Source: Flavobacterium sp.
GTDB taxonomy: Bacteria > Bacteroidota > Bacteroidia > Flavobacteriales > Flavobacteriaceae
Assembly (NCBI GenBank): GCA_016721735.1
Contig: JADKHM010000019.1
Coordinates: forward strand, 704,887-768,886
Direction: 5' to 3'
Length of the DNA stretch: 64,000 nt
In this document: positions 17,044 to 27,388 of the stretch, one piece after another
Numbering within the stretch: the stretch's first letter is position 1
How the letters are laid out: every line of letters begins with the position of its first letter
The notes under the pieces: model-generated
Told to the model about the DNA's origin: nothing
Seen by the model: the letters and a program-made list of their open reading frames with translations, nothing else
Database searches by the model: none
Program-made: the position numbers and the translations under genes

Positions 17044-19224
17044 ATGAAAAAAATTATCACAATTGTTATACTATTGGTAAGTTTTGGAGCTTTTGCTCAA
17101 CGAAATGTGGCCAAAAAAGTAACCGAGTTAGTAGCACAAAACACCACATTTAAAAAGTATTCGGTTTTGAATGAGAATAACAGCATTCAAAATGCCGCTA
17201 CAAGAAATGCGGTAACAAAAGCAACATACGGCAAAATCAATCTTCAAGCCGTCGCTGCCATTTTTGCAAACAAGGAACAATATATTGAGGTGGCAATTCC
17301 TTATCAAGGAAACACTCTTGAAGTGCAATTGTACCAAGTAAATTTATTTGCAGAAGGCTTCCACATCGATACTGACAAAGCCAAATCTATTGCTTATAAT
17401 AAAGGAGTTTATTATCGAGGAATCGTTAAAGGAGATGCCAATTCATTAGTGTCTTTCAATTTCTTTGACGGCGAATTTAATGGGGTTATTTCTAGCAGAA
17501 CGTTACACAATTTGGTGGTGGCTAAATTGGATAAAGCAAATAACAATACCGACTATATTGTGTATTCTGACATAGATTTAAAGGCGAAGAATACGCTAGA
17601 TTGTAAAGTAAAATCGGTTCCTGAAACAACGCCAGTAGATTACCGAAATTTGATGGCGCCAAGCAGTGCAAAATGTGTGACCATGTATTTTGAAATTGAC
17701 CAAGATTTATACCAAGCGAACAATAGCAGCACAACGACTACAACCAACTGGATGACCTCAGTGTTCAACAATGTGCAAACGCTCTACAACAACGACGGAA
17801 TTACAACTTCTTTGAAGTCTTTATTTATTTGGACAACGGCTGATCCGTACGATGGAATTGGGACTTCTTCTTCCGATTATTTATACAAATTTAATGAAGT
17901 TCGCCCCGTTTTTGACGGCGATTTAGGCCAATTGCTTGGAATAGACGGTGGCGGATTGGGTGGCGTTGCTGTTGGGATTGACGGGATTTGTTCTCAAAAT
18001 AATTTTAGTTATTCTGACGTTAACCTTAATTACGAAACGGTGCCTACTTTTTCCTGGACCATTATGGTAATTACCCACGAATTTGGACATTTACTAGGTT
18101 CTCCGCACACCCATGGTTGTCATTGGAATGGAGACAACACCGCGATTGACGGTTGCGGACAATCTCAAGGATATACAGAGGGCGATTGCGATGAAGGTCC
18201 AATTCCAGATGGTTCAGTTCAAGGAACTATCATGAGTTATTGCCACTTAGTAGATGGTGTCGGCATCAATTTGGCAAACGGTTTCGGCCCACAGCCTGCA
18301 GCCAGAATTTTAGCAGCTATTAATGGCGGAACTTGCTTAAGCACAGATTGTATCAATACTTGTATCAATACGGTGGCAAGTATTACTACCACTGCGACTA
18401 CTTCGACGTCAGCAACAATTACATGGACAGATTTAGGTGGTGCTACTTCATGGCAAATTGCGGTGACTCCATTTTCTAGTTCAAACAACAACTGGGTTTC
18501 TGTGAATACCAATAGCTACACGGCAAATGGCTTGTCTCCAAACACCTATTATGTCGTTCGAGTTCGCCCTAATTGTAGCTTTGGGTTAGTCGCTCCAAAC
18601 GAACAAACTTTAATAGTAACAAGTACAAATTACTGTAGTGGGTTGCAAATTTCTGACACAGGTGGTCCTTCAGGGGATTACACCGATTATGAAACCTATG
18701 TACGAACTATTATTCCAAATTTACCCAACAAGAAAATCGCATTGACTTTTACAGCATTTGATTTAGAGTTAGATTACGATTATCTCTATGTTTACAACGG
18801 AAATTCAACCAGCGCTCCAGATTTGAGTAGCGGCGGATTTACAGGAAATAACATTCCTGGACCATTTGTTTCTTCCGCTCCTGATGGTTCGTTGACCATG
18901 AAGTTTTATTCTGATGGTGGTGTTGTAGCACCAGGTTATGTTGCCAATATTGTTTGCGAAAACAATTTAGGGAACGCTGCTTTTGAACCTAATATCGACT
19001 TTACTTATTCTCCAAATCCAACAAACGGAATGGTGAATATATCGTCTAAAACGAATATTGATGAGCTGTCTGTTTATAATGTGGAAGGACGTCTTTTATT
19101 TCAAAAGAAAACCAATTCTTTAGACACCAAAGTAGACATGACGTCTTTTGCTTCTGGAACTTATTTTTACAAATTGAAGTTCAACAGCAAAGAAGTCAAT
19201 TTTAAAGTCGTAAAGATGAACTAA
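17044..19224 (+). CDS. Secreted M12-like (reprolysin-type) metalloprotease with Fn3, CUB and T9SS domains
   Basis: 726 residues from ATG 17044 (an upstream TTG at 17026 is less likely). The signal peptide ends near FGAFAQ. A propeptide-like region precedes the catalytic domain, whose zinc motif HEFGHLLGSPH (about 345-355) is the full HExxHxxGxxH of metzincins. A Met-turn candidate IMSYC follows. Then come a fibronectin III domain (about 439-520), a CUB-like domain (about 528-640, with YLYVYNG and SLTMKFYSDG) and a type A T9SS sorting domain (FTYSPNPTNGMVNIS to the end). It is expected to be exported by T9SS and to digest extracellular protein. A TATATTTG element at 17010-17017 may be its promoter. 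A terminator follows. Confidence 0.92.
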   Translation: MKKIITIVILLVSFGAFAQRNVAKKVTELVAQNTTFKKYSVLNENNSIQNAATRNAVTKATYGKINLQAVAAIFANKEQYIEVAIPYQGNTLEVQLYQVNLFAEGFHIDTDKAKSIAYNKGVYYRGIVKGDANSLVSFNFFDGEFNGVISSRTLHNLVVAKLDKANNNTDYIVYSDIDLKAKNTLDCKVKSVPETTPVDYRNLMAPSSAKCVTMYFEIDQDLYQANNSSTTTTTNWMTSVFNNVQTLYNNDGITTSLKSLFIWTTADPYDGIGTSSSDYLYKFNEVRPVFDGDLGQLLGIDGGGLGGVAVGIDGICSQNNFSYSDVNLNYETVPTFSWTIMVITHEFGHLLGSPHTHGCHWNGDNTAIDGCGQSQGYTEGDCDEGPIPDGSVQGTIMSYCHLVDGVGINLANGFGPQPAARILAAINGGTCLSTDCINTCINTVASITTTATTSTSATITWTDLGGATSWQIAVTPFSSSNNNWVSVNTNSYTANGLSPNTYYVVRVRPNCSFGLVAPNEQTLIVTSTNYCSGLQISDTGGPSGDYTDYETYVRTIIPNLPNKKIALTFTAFDLELDYDYLYVYNGNSTSAPDLSSGGFTGNNIPGPFVSSAPDGSLTMKFYSDGGVVAPGYVANIVCENNLGNAAFEPNIDFTYSPNPTNGMVNISSKTNIDELSVYNVEGRLLFQKKTNSLDTKVDMTSFASGTYFYKLKFNSKEVNFKVVKMN

Positions 19225-19241
19225 CACTTTCCTTTAAATAC

Positions 19242-19273
19242 AAAAAAACCACTCCAAGTTGAGTGGTTTTTTT
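19242..19273 (+). terminator. Rho-independent terminator
   Basis: AAAAAAACCACTC AAGTT-type loop GAGTGGTTTTTTT: stem of about 12 bp with a T tract, 17 bp after the protease stop. Confidence 0.85.
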
Positions 19274-19298
19274 ATATTCGTAATTCAAAATTGTATTC

Positions 19299-19982
19299 AT
19301 GAAAAAGTTGCTTTTATTGCACGGAGCCCTTGGTTCTAAAGATAATTTTATTGAATTGACTAAAGCGCTTTCGGGTGATTATGATCTTTATGCCCTAAAT
19401 TTCAATGGGCACGGAAATCAGCAAATCATCGAAAACGAATTTTCAATTAGCCACTTTGCGAATGAAGTTATACGGTTCTTAGATCAGCATAATTTCGAGC
19501 CTGTCTCGATTTTCGGCTACAGCATGGGCGGTTATGTCGCTTTATACTTAGCCCAAAAATTTCCAAATCGCATTGATAGCGTATTTACGTTAGCAACAAA
19601 GTTTGAATGGACAATTGAAAGTGCAACGAAAGAAACAAAACTTTTGAATCCATCATTAATTAAAGTGAAAGTTCCGAAATATGCGACGACGCTAGAACAA
19701 TTACACGGTGATTCATGGGAAAAATTAATGAACGCTACAGCAAAATTGATGTTGGGTTTGGGAGTTAATCAAATCCTAACAGACAACGACTTCAGGACTA
19801 TTACAGTTCCCGTTTTATTAGCAGTAGGTGACAAAGATGTAATGGTTTGCATTGAAGAAACAACAGCAGTATATCGTCTAATTCCTTCTGCACAATTATT
19901 GGTCTTGCCGAATACGACTCATCCAATCGACCGTATTGACATCGTTGCCCTTTCCTTCCAAATTAAAAGGTTTTTCACCTAG
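19299..19982 (+). CDS. Alpha/beta hydrolase
   Basis: 227 residues. LLLHGALGSKDNF is the oxyanion-hole loop, GYSMGGYVALYLA carries the nucleophile Ser75, and aspartate in VGDKDVMV and histidine in NTTHPID complete the triad. No signal peptide, so cytoplasmic. Resembles the MenH/BioH-like single-domain esterases; substrate unknown. It is tail-to-tail with mfd, with adjacent stop codons and no spacer. Confidence 0.87.
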   Translation: MKKLLLLHGALGSKDNFIELTKALSGDYDLYALNFNGHGNQQIIENEFSISHFANEVIRFLDQHNFEPVSIFGYSMGGYVALYLAQKFPNRIDSVFTLATKFEWTIESATKETKLLNPSLIKVKVPKYATTLEQLHGDSWEKLMNATAKLMLGLGVNQILTDNDFRTITVPVLLAVGDKDVMVCIEETTAVYRLIPSAQLLVLPNTTHPIDRIDIVALSFQIKRFFT

Positions 19983-22900
19983 TTATTTTCCGATCAATTC
20001 AATTAATTCTAACGCACGTCGAATAGATTTTACGTTTTCAAAGGTCACCAAAAGGCGCAAACCGTTGGGCGTTTGTTTTTCTTTCATACGACATAATTGC
20101 GATTGCTGTTGTACAAACTGTAAAACCTTATGAAATTGCTGTGAAGTATAATAATCACTCTGCTGATCCGAGACAAAATACCCAATCATTTTCCCTTGTT
20201 TCATCACTAGTTTTTCGATTCCCATCTGCGAGGCAATCCACTTAATTTTAATGCTACTCAACAACGAAAGTGCGGGTTTTGGCAAAGGTCCAAAGCGGTC
20301 GATTAGTTTGATTTCGTAGGCTTTGAGTTCCTCATCGGTTTTGATCAAACTCAACTCGTTATACAAATTCAGTCGCTCAGAAATGTTATTGATGTATTCG
20401 TCTGGGAACAATAATTCAAAGTCGGTGTCGATTTGCAAATCTTTCACATATTCTTTTTCAGGCTGATCTTCCGATTCATACAAGTCTTTGAATTCATTTT
20501 CTTTCAACTCTTCAATCGCTTCATTCATGATTTTTTGATAGGTTTCAAAGCCAATTTCATTAATAAAACCACTTTGTTCACCACCCAATAAATCACCGGC
20601 GCCGCGAATTTCAAGATCTTTCATGGCAATGTTGAAGCCGCTCCCCAATTCACTATATTGTTCCAAAGCCTGTATTCTTTTTCGCGCATCTTCGGTCATC
20701 ATCGAATAGGGTGGACAAATAAAATAGCAAAAAGCCTTCTTATTGCTTCGCCCCACGCGGCCCCGCATTTGATGCAAATCCGACAATCCAAAATTGTTGG
20801 CGTTGTTGATAAAAATCGTATTGGCATTCGGCACATCCAAACCACTTTCGATAATCGTTGTAGAAACCAAAACATCAAATTCACCATTCATAAAGGCCAA
20901 CATCAATTCCTCGAGTTTGCTGCCTTCCATTTGACCGTGACCCACGCCGACTCGCGCATCGGGAACCAAACGTTGAATCATACCCGCAAATTCTTTGATA
21001 TTCTCAATGCGATTATTGATGAAGAACACCTGACCATTTCGCTGAATTTCGTAGGAAATGGCATCGCGAATCAACTCTTCACTAAAAGTTACCACTTGAC
21101 TTTCTATAGGATATCGATTGGGTGGAGGCGTTGTAATTACCGACAAATCTCGAGCTGCCATCAACGAAAATTGCAATGTCCTAGGAATCGGAGTCGCAGT
21201 TAAAGTCAGCGTATCAACATTAGCGGCAATCGTTTTGAGTTTGTCTTTTACGTTTACACCAAATTTTTGTTCCTCATCCACAATTAGCAAACCTAAATCC
21301 TTAAAGACCACATTTTTGTTGACCAGTTGATGCGTTCCAATGACAATATCTAGTTTGCCGTCTGCTAAATCTTTGAGTGTTTCAGTTTTTTGTTTCGCGG
21401 TTCTAAAACGGTTCAGATAACCAATAGAAACGGGCATTTCTTTTAAACGTTCGGTAAATGTTCTGTAATGCTGATAGGCCAGAATCGTAGTCGGCACAAG
21501 AACGGCGACTTGTTTGCCATTGTCTACCGCTTTAAAGGCAGCGCGAATCGCCACTTCGGTTTTTCCAAATCCAACGTCACCACAAACCAATCGGTCCATT
21601 GGGCGATCACTTTCCATATCTGCTTTGACGTCTTGTATCGACGTGATTTGGTCGGGCGTGTCTTCGTAGATAAACGAACTTTCTAATTCCGCCTGCAAAT
21701 AACTGTCCGGCGCATAGCGAAAACCCTTTTCTAATCGGCGCTTTGCATACAATTGAATCAAATTGAAAGCAATGTGTTTGACCCGCGCTTTGGTTTTTTG
21801 TTTTAAAACTTTCCAAGCGTTCGATCCGAGTTTATAAATTTTCGGTGGCGCGCCATCTTTGCCATTATATTTTGAAATTTTGTACAATGAATGGATGCTG
21901 ACATATACAATATCATTGTCGGCGTAGACCAATTTGATCGCTTCTTGTGTTTTGCCTTCGACTTGAATTTTCTGCAAGCCGCCAAACTTTCCGATTCCGT
22001 GATCGATATGCGTGACGTAATCTCCAACGGCCAAAGTGTTTAATTCTTTCAGCGTCAGCGTTTGCTTTTTGGCATAGCCATTTTTGATATTAAACTTATG
22101 GTAACGCTCAAATATTTGATGATCCGTATAACACGCGAGTTGATTTTCCTCGTCTATAAATCCTTGATATAACGGAAAAACAATGGTGTGATATTGCTTG
22201 CGAATGCTCTCGTGATTGGCTTCATCTAGCGATTCAAAAATATCGTGAAAACGTTTTTCTTGCGGATTGTTGGAGCAAAATAAGTAATTCGTGAAGCCAT
22301 TGAAATGATTCTCGTTGAGGTTGTTCAGCAGCAAGTCAAATTGCTTATTAAAAGAGGGCTGCGGTTGTATGTGAAAATCAAAAGTTTTAGCAATCGAAAA
22401 AGTGGCGTTTTGACTGAGCTCGACTAAAGTAAAATCGAGTGATTTTTTGAGAAATTCCTTTTGCTGCAGAAAAATCTTGCTAGGCTCAACATGTTGAATG
22501 GTGGCGTTGAGATTCTTAAAAATTTCTTCGGCTTTGACGAACAACTTGTCGAGAACAGATAGTACGAGTGCCGTATTTTGAACAAAAACGACCGTGTTTT
22601 TCGGGATATAGTCAAGAAAACTCTCTCGATTTTCTTGGAAGAATTTATTTTCGATGTTCGGAATGATGGCAATTTTCTTTTGTTTTTCAATCGAAAGTTG
22701 CGTTTCTACATCAAAACTGCGGATACTATCGACTTCGTTGCCAAAAAACTCGATGCGATACGGATGGTCATTTGAAAAAGAAAATACATCAATGATACCC
22801 CCGCGAACCGAAAATTCTCCAGGTTCTGTAATAAAATCAACGCGTTTGAATTCGTATTCAAATAAAACTTCATTGATAAATTCGATCGACATTTGATCGC

Positions 22901-23342
22901 CTTCGTTGATCTTCAAAGTGTTTTTGTCGAGTTCCTTTTTGGTCACGACTTTTTCAAAAAGCGCTTCAGGATAAGTAACAATTACGGAAGGTTTCTTGCG
23001 TGAATTAATTCGATTTAGAACTTCTGCTCGCAGTAAAACGTTGGCATTGTCTGTGTCTTCAATCTGGTACGGACGGCGGTATGAACCAGGATAAAATAGA
23101 ACATCTTCATCGCCAATCATTTTTTCCAAATCGTTCAAATAGTAGGCAGCTTCTTCCTTGTCGTTCAATAAAATCAAGAAAGGATGTTCTGATTTTTTGA
23201 AGAGTGACTGCAACACAAAAGAAAGTGACGATCCAATCAAGCCATTGAATTGAATTTTCGCTCCTTGCACTTTCAAACTGTCGTCGATTTGTTTGATTTT
23301 AGGAGAGGCATCGTAATACTGCAAAAGAGATTGGATACTCAC
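19983..23342 (-). CDS. mfd: Transcription-repair coupling factor
   Basis: 1,119 residues, the normal size for Mfd. The N-terminal UvrB-like region has EPGEFSVRGGIIDVFSF. The RNA-polymerase-interacting CarD-like module begins at VGDYVTHIDHGIGKF. The translocase has Walker A GDVGFGKTEVA (about residue 590), box II DEEQKFG, box III TATPIPRTLQ and motif VI QMRGRVGRS. The C-terminal TRCF domain completes it. Mfd removes stalled RNA polymerase at lesions and recruits UvrA. The start is GTG at 23342; no ATG lies near. The small lipoprotein gene upstream is 5 bp away. Confidence 0.97.
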   Translation of the reverse strand: MSIQSLLQYYDASPKIKQIDDSLKVQGAKIQFNGLIGSSLSFVLQSLFKKSEHPFLILLNDKEEAAYYLNDLEKMIGDEDVLFYPGSYRRPYQIEDTDNANVLLRAEVLNRINSRKKPSVIVTYPEALFEKVVTKKELDKNTLKINEGDQMSIEFINEVLFEYEFKRVDFITEPGEFSVRGGIIDVFSFSNDHPYRIEFFGNEVDSIRSFDVETQLSIEKQKKIAIIPNIENKFFQENRESFLDYIPKNTVVFVQNTALVLSVLDKLFVKAEEIFKNLNATIQHVEPSKIFLQQKEFLKKSLDFTLVELSQNATFSIAKTFDFHIQPQPSFNKQFDLLLNNLNENHFNGFTNYLFCSNNPQEKRFHDIFESLDEANHESIRKQYHTIVFPLYQGFIDEENQLACYTDHQIFERYHKFNIKNGYAKKQTLTLKELNTLAVGDYVTHIDHGIGKFGGLQKIQVEGKTQEAIKLVYADNDIVYVSIHSLYKISKYNGKDGAPPKIYKLGSNAWKVLKQKTKARVKHIAFNLIQLYAKRRLEKGFRYAPDSYLQAELESSFIYEDTPDQITSIQDVKADMESDRPMDRLVCGDVGFGKTEVAIRAAFKAVDNGKQVAVLVPTTILAYQHYRTFTERLKEMPVSIGYLNRFRTAKQKTETLKDLADGKLDIVIGTHQLVNKNVVFKDLGLLIVDEEQKFGVNVKDKLKTIAANVDTLTLTATPIPRTLQFSLMAARDLSVITTPPPNRYPIESQVVTFSEELIRDAISYEIQRNGQVFFINNRIENIKEFAGMIQRLVPDARVGVGHGQMEGSKLEELMLAFMNGEFDVLVSTTIIESGLDVPNANTIFINNANNFGLSDLHQMRGRVGRSNKKAFCYFICPPYSMMTEDARKRIQALEQYSELGSGFNIAMKDLEIRGAGDLLGGEQSGFINEIGFETYQKIMNEAIEELKENEFKDLYESEDQPEKEYVKDLQIDTDFELLFPDEYINNISERLNLYNELSLIKTDEELKAYEIKLIDRFGPLPKPALSLLSSIKIKWIASQMGIEKLVMKQGKMIGYFVSDQQSDYYTSQQFHKVLQFVQQQSQLCRMKEKQTPNGLRLLVTFENVKSIRRALELIELIGK

Positions 23343-23347
23343 AGGAT

Positions 23348-23932
23348 TTACGGTTTATTTGGTGTGTTTGGGATGGCTCTTGACGGATCTAGCATTCTAA
23401 TCATGTCTGATTCTCCCTCTTCTTTTGGGATTTGGTTTTTGCGGGTAATTTCATCAAATTGTCGGTACAAGGAACCATATTCTTTGTTGAAATCGTTCAC
23501 CAAGATGACTATTTTTTTCGCTGGAATCGCATCGATATTTAAATATAAATTGATCGAGCTGATTTTGGTTCTCAGGGCAGCAATTCTGCTTCTTACCTCA
23601 GGTTTTGCAAATGGCGCTGGAATTGTGGCATTCAAAGCCAAAACTTTTCTGGAGAGATCTTTAGATTTTTTTTGAAAAGCGTAGATGGTGCTTTTTGGCT
23701 TTTGTCGCAACTCATTATTGAAATCTTCCAATTCTTTCCAATTTTGAACAAGTACTTGCGTGTCTGGATTGAGTGTTGGAATTGAAAAACGCCATCCATT
23801 GCTAACAGTTGTAAAGACGAACGCTCTGGCTTTGACATCTTTTTGTTGTTCCAATAATTGCTGCTCATCTTTATTTTGACAAGAAAACAAGCCCAAGAGG
23901 CAAACGCAAAAAAGAAATAGATTTTGTTTCAT
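23348..23932 (-). CDS. Lipoprotein of unknown function
   Basis: 194 residues with a lipobox: LLGLFSC, cysteine about residue 18, followed by QNKDEQQLLEQQKDVKARAF. The rest is helical and charged, with a proline-rich C-terminus. No recognised domain. It is 5 bp upstream of mfd on the same strand. Confidence 0.75.
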   Translation of the reverse strand: MKQNLFLFCVCLLGLFSCQNKDEQQLLEQQKDVKARAFVFTTVSNGWRFSIPTLNPDTQVLVQNWKELEDFNNELRQKPKSTIYAFQKKSKDLSRKVLALNATIPAPFAKPEVRSRIAALRTKISSINLYLNIDAIPAKKIVILVNDFNKEYGSLYRQFDEITRKNQIPKEEGESDMIRMLDPSRAIPNTPNKP

Positions 23933-24085
23933 ACTTAATATCGAACACTAAGGTACAAAGGTAAAATGAAACTTAAGAAGACCAATGCTATTGTTATTTT
24001 TATTTTGTTAAATAAATTATCGCAACTGTCAGGAAGTTTCTTTTTTTGAAAATAGTATCTTTACCGTAGTAAATAACTTCAAAAA

Positions 24086-25042
24086 ATGAGTACAAAAATC
24101 CTGATTATTGGGGCCTGTGGACAAATAGGAACAGAACTGACTTTTAAATTACGAGCCATTTATGGAACAGAAAATGTGATTGCGTCGGATATTCGTAAAA
24201 TGAATAATGAAGTGGTAAATTCAGGGCCATTTGAAGTTGTAAATGCACTAGATTTTAATCAAATTGAACATTTGGTGGAAGTACACCAGATCACAGATGT
24301 CTATTTGATGGCTGCGTTATTATCTGCAACTGCCGAAAAAAATCCAGCTTTTGCTTGGGATTTGAACATGAACTCCTTATTTCACGTGCTCAACTTAGCC
24401 AAAGCGAAGAAAATAAAAAAAATATTTTGGCCTTCGAGTATTGCCGTTTTTGGTCCAACAACACCAAAAGAAAATACGCCACAATACACCATAATGGAAC
24501 CGTCTACGGTGTATGGAATTAGCAAACAATCGGGAGAAAGATGGTGTGAATATTACTATCATATTTTTGGTGTAGATGTAAGAAGTATTCGCTATCCGGG
24601 CTTAATCAGTTGGAGTACAGCACCGGGCGGAGGCACGACGGATTATGCGGTTGATATTTTCCATAAAGCGCTAAGTCAAGGAAAATACGAGTGTTTCCTT
24701 TCTGCAGAAACCAGAATGCCCATGATGTATATGGACGATGCGATTGAAGCCACGATTCGCATTATGCAAGCGGAAAAGGAACAAATCAAGATACGTTCAT
24801 CTTATAACTTGGCGGCCATGAGTTTTACGCCGAATGAAATTGCAGCTGAAATCAAGAAACACTTACCGGAATTTGAAATCACTTTCAAACCTGATTTCCG
24901 TCAGCAAATTGCCGATAGTTGGCCAGCAAGCATCGACGACACGGAGTCAAGAAAAGATTGGGGTTGGGAACACCAGTTTGATTTGGTAAAAATGACCACT
25001 TCGATGTTAGAGAACCTCAAGAACAATCCAAGTTTTATTTAG
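24086..25042 (+). CDS. NAD-dependent epimerase/dehydratase, probable SDR-type L-threonine dehydrogenase
   Basis: 318 residues. GACGQIGTELTFKL is the Rossmann GxxGxxG loop. STVYGISKQSGERW supplies the YxxxK catalytic pair. RYPGLISWSTAPGGGTTDYA and the preceding motifs match the SDR-family L-threonine 3-dehydrogenase type of Bacteroidota and archaea. That enzyme oxidises threonine to 2-amino-3-ketobutyrate. The close relation to UDP-sugar epimerases leaves some doubt about the substrate. It overlaps the convergent neighbour by 8 bp. Confidence 0.85.
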   Translation: MSTKILIIGACGQIGTELTFKLRAIYGTENVIASDIRKMNNEVVNSGPFEVVNALDFNQIEHLVEVHQITDVYLMAALLSATAEKNPAFAWDLNMNSLFHVLNLAKAKKIKKIFWPSSIAVFGPTTPKENTPQYTIMEPSTVYGISKQSGERWCEYYYHIFGVDVRSIRYPGLISWSTAPGGGTTDYAVDIFHKALSQGKYECFLSAETRMPMMYMDDAIEATIRIMQAEKEQIKIRSSYNLAAMSFTPNEIAAEIKKHLPEFEITFKPDFRQQIADSWPASIDDTESRKDWGWEHQFDLVKMTTSMLENLKNNPSFI

Positions 25043-25547
25043 ATTTTAATTTTTCAATCAACGGATTTTCTATCGGAGACTTGATCTTAATCGCGTCGCT
25101 AGTCGCGTCATTAGGCACAGTCATCGATAGCACGTAGTGCTGAATTTTCCATTCGTTGCCCACTTTAATTAAGACGCCAGAACCTCTGCACACTTTCATC
25201 CAAGTGTCGAGCAATTCGTCAAACCACGCCATTTTCTTGTCTTTACTGACATAAATATGACGTTCTAACGGTTTGAAATCCCAAGCAGTTCCTTTGTCGA
25301 AATAAGGTTTGGCGAAGGCTTGAAACGCCGCTTTGTTCCAATGCTCAGTAGCGTCAGTTCCGATATAAATGGCATCGTCAGTCATGGCCCCGAAATAATT
25401 TGCAGCGTCCGCTTTCGCCGCAGCTTTGTGCCAATTGTCTAACATCAATGTTATTTTTTCTTCCTCTGAAACTGTAGAAATAGGTTTTGAATTAAAAGAA
25501 ATACACAAAAAGAAAGCGACGGAAATAAAGAGTATCTTTTTCATCAT
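25035..25547 (-). CDS. Exported SnoaL/NTF2-like protein
   Basis: 170 residues with a signal peptide (KKILFISVAFFLCISFNSKP). The mature part (MLDNWHKAAAKADAANYFGAM, then KAAFQAFAKPYFDKG, then VLIKVGNEWKIQHYVLS) is the one-domain NTF2/DUF4440 cup fold. Members bind or convert small molecules, but no active site can be named here. Two ATGs (25547, 25544) are possible. Confidence 0.82.
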   Translation of the reverse strand: MMKKILFISVAFFLCISFNSKPISTVSEEEKITLMLDNWHKAAAKADAANYFGAMTDDAIYIGTDATEHWNKAAFQAFAKPYFDKGTAWDFKPLERHIYVSKDKKMAWFDELLDTWMKVCRGSGVLIKVGNEWKIQHYVLSMTVPNDATSDAIKIKSPIENPLIEKLKSK

Positions 25548-25670
25548 AATATTGTTTGGTTAAAATAGGGTTGATTAGTCCTTTTGTAAATGTAGTAAAT
25601 AAACAAAATAATTTTACGCCTCATCAATTGATTCCGTACTTTTATATCTGAATTAACGGTTTTGCCCAGT

Positions 25671-27260
25671 ATGAAAAATACGCTATTATATTTCTTCACC
25701 TTAGTTTCTTTTTATTCCTTTTCGTTTGGTCGTGAAACGAATAAGTTGGAATTATCTTCTGGTATATCCTTTTTGTGTGTAACATCCGCAAACAGTTCCG
25801 AAATTCCCATTGATAGTTTGGCCATCGCAACCTTTTTTACCAAGTATTCCAAACTAAAAAATTACGAATCACAGGTTTACGAAGTCTATCGCAAAAACCA
25901 CAATCAATCGGTGTGGTTTCCAACCAGCAAAATAAATGAATTGGGCAGTTTGTTGTACAAAAATCTTGGAAATCTCGCTGACGATGGATTACAAAAAGTG
26001 TTGCCATACAAAGAAAAATTAGATGTATATTTTACACAATCTACTGAGGAAAGTGTGCCCGATGTCGACTTAGAATTGCTAATGTCTTCGGCGTATTTTT
26101 TTTACACGCAACATGTTTTTCAAGGATTAGATGACAAACGGACGACCGATCTGGGTTGGTATATCCCAAGAAAGAAGCAATCCTTCGTTAGTTATTTAGA
26201 CACGTTGATTCAAAATCCGAATTTGCTCGCGCACGACGAACAGAAGATGTTCAAACAGTACTATCGTTTAAGAAATGCTTTAAAAAAGTATAGGCTAATT
26301 GAAGCGAAAGGGAAATGGCAGCCGATTGTGATGATGAACTCAAATTCTATCGCGGTTGGGACTTCGTCTTCTGTGATCTATAAAATAAGAGAACGGCTTT
26401 GTCTTTTGGGTTATTTGAAAACCAATTCTAAATCCTTGAAATATGATAAAGAATTGTTGCAAGCAGTATGGAAATATAAGAAAAACACTGGACTTCAATT
26501 AGACGATTTGATTACATCTAGATTGGTTGCGTCTTTGAATGTGCCGATTTCGGATCGAATTAAAAGCATTATTTTTAATATGGAGCGCTGCAGATGGATT
26601 TCCAGCGATTTCAATCAGGCAGAGGAGTATATTTTTATTAATATTCCTTCCTATGAAATGAATTACTATAAAGCAAGGCAAGTTATTTTAAATTCGAAAG
26701 TGGTCGTAGGAAAAGTGATGAATCAAACCGTCATTTTTAGCGGCATGTTGCAGTATGTGGTTTTTAGTCCATATTGGAATGTCCCGAAAAGCATTATCGA
26801 CAAAGAAATCACGCCAGCAATCAAGAAGAACAAAAATTATCTTGCTCAGCATAATATGGAGTGGAATGGTGGGAATATTCGCCAGAAACCTGGGCCAAAA
26901 AATTCATTGGGATTGGTAAAGTTCTTATTCCCAAATTCAAATTCGATTTATTTGCATGACACACCGTCAAAAAGCCTATTCAAAGAAGAAAAGCGAGCTT
27001 TCAGTCATGGTTGTATTAGGCTAGAAAAACCAATAGAATTGGCTTATTTGCTTGTGAAAGACGACAAAAACTGGACGATGGAGAAACTAAACAATGCCTT
27101 TCACTCCAAGAAAGAAATCTGGTATACTTTAAAAAATAAAATACCAGTATATATTGGCTATTTCACCTCATGGGTAAACGAAAATGATGAGGTGCAATTC
27201 TACGATGACGTGTATGCGAGAGATGAATGTTTAACACCGTATCTTTTTAGCGAACAATAA
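25671..27260 (+). CDS. L,D-transpeptidase, YcbB-like
   Basis: 530 residues from ATG 25671 (TTG at 25662 is less likely). N-terminal signal sequence. A helical scaffold domain and a peptidoglycan-binding-like segment (about 225-285) precede the YkuD domain. The YkuD active site is SHGCIRLEKP, with nucleophile Cys448 and His446, and the upstream histidine is in IYLHDTPSKSLF. These enzymes form 3-3 cross-links in peptidoglycan or attach proteins to it. Length and order match the YcbB/LdtD group. Monocistronic by position. Confidence 0.92.
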   Translation: MKNTLLYFFTLVSFYSFSFGRETNKLELSSGISFLCVTSANSSEIPIDSLAIATFFTKYSKLKNYESQVYEVYRKNHNQSVWFPTSKINELGSLLYKNLGNLADDGLQKVLPYKEKLDVYFTQSTEESVPDVDLELLMSSAYFFYTQHVFQGLDDKRTTDLGWYIPRKKQSFVSYLDTLIQNPNLLAHDEQKMFKQYYRLRNALKKYRLIEAKGKWQPIVMMNSNSIAVGTSSSVIYKIRERLCLLGYLKTNSKSLKYDKELLQAVWKYKKNTGLQLDDLITSRLVASLNVPISDRIKSIIFNMERCRWISSDFNQAEEYIFINIPSYEMNYYKARQVILNSKVVVGKVMNQTVIFSGMLQYVVFSPYWNVPKSIIDKEITPAIKKNKNYLAQHNMEWNGGNIRQKPGPKNSLGLVKFLFPNSNSIYLHDTPSKSLFKEEKRAFSHGCIRLEKPIELAYLLVKDDKNWTMEKLNNAFHSKKEIWYTLKNKIPVYIGYFTSWVNENDEVQFYDDVYARDECLTPYLFSEQ

Positions 27261-27388
27261 TCGCTGCCAAAGCGCAGAATAATAGTACAAAAATCAGTTT
27301 CTGCTTGTGCATTACTTCGATTAATGCTTACATTTGGCGAAAAAACAATAGTATCTTGTTCTTAGAAAATAACCTTAATTTAGAAAAT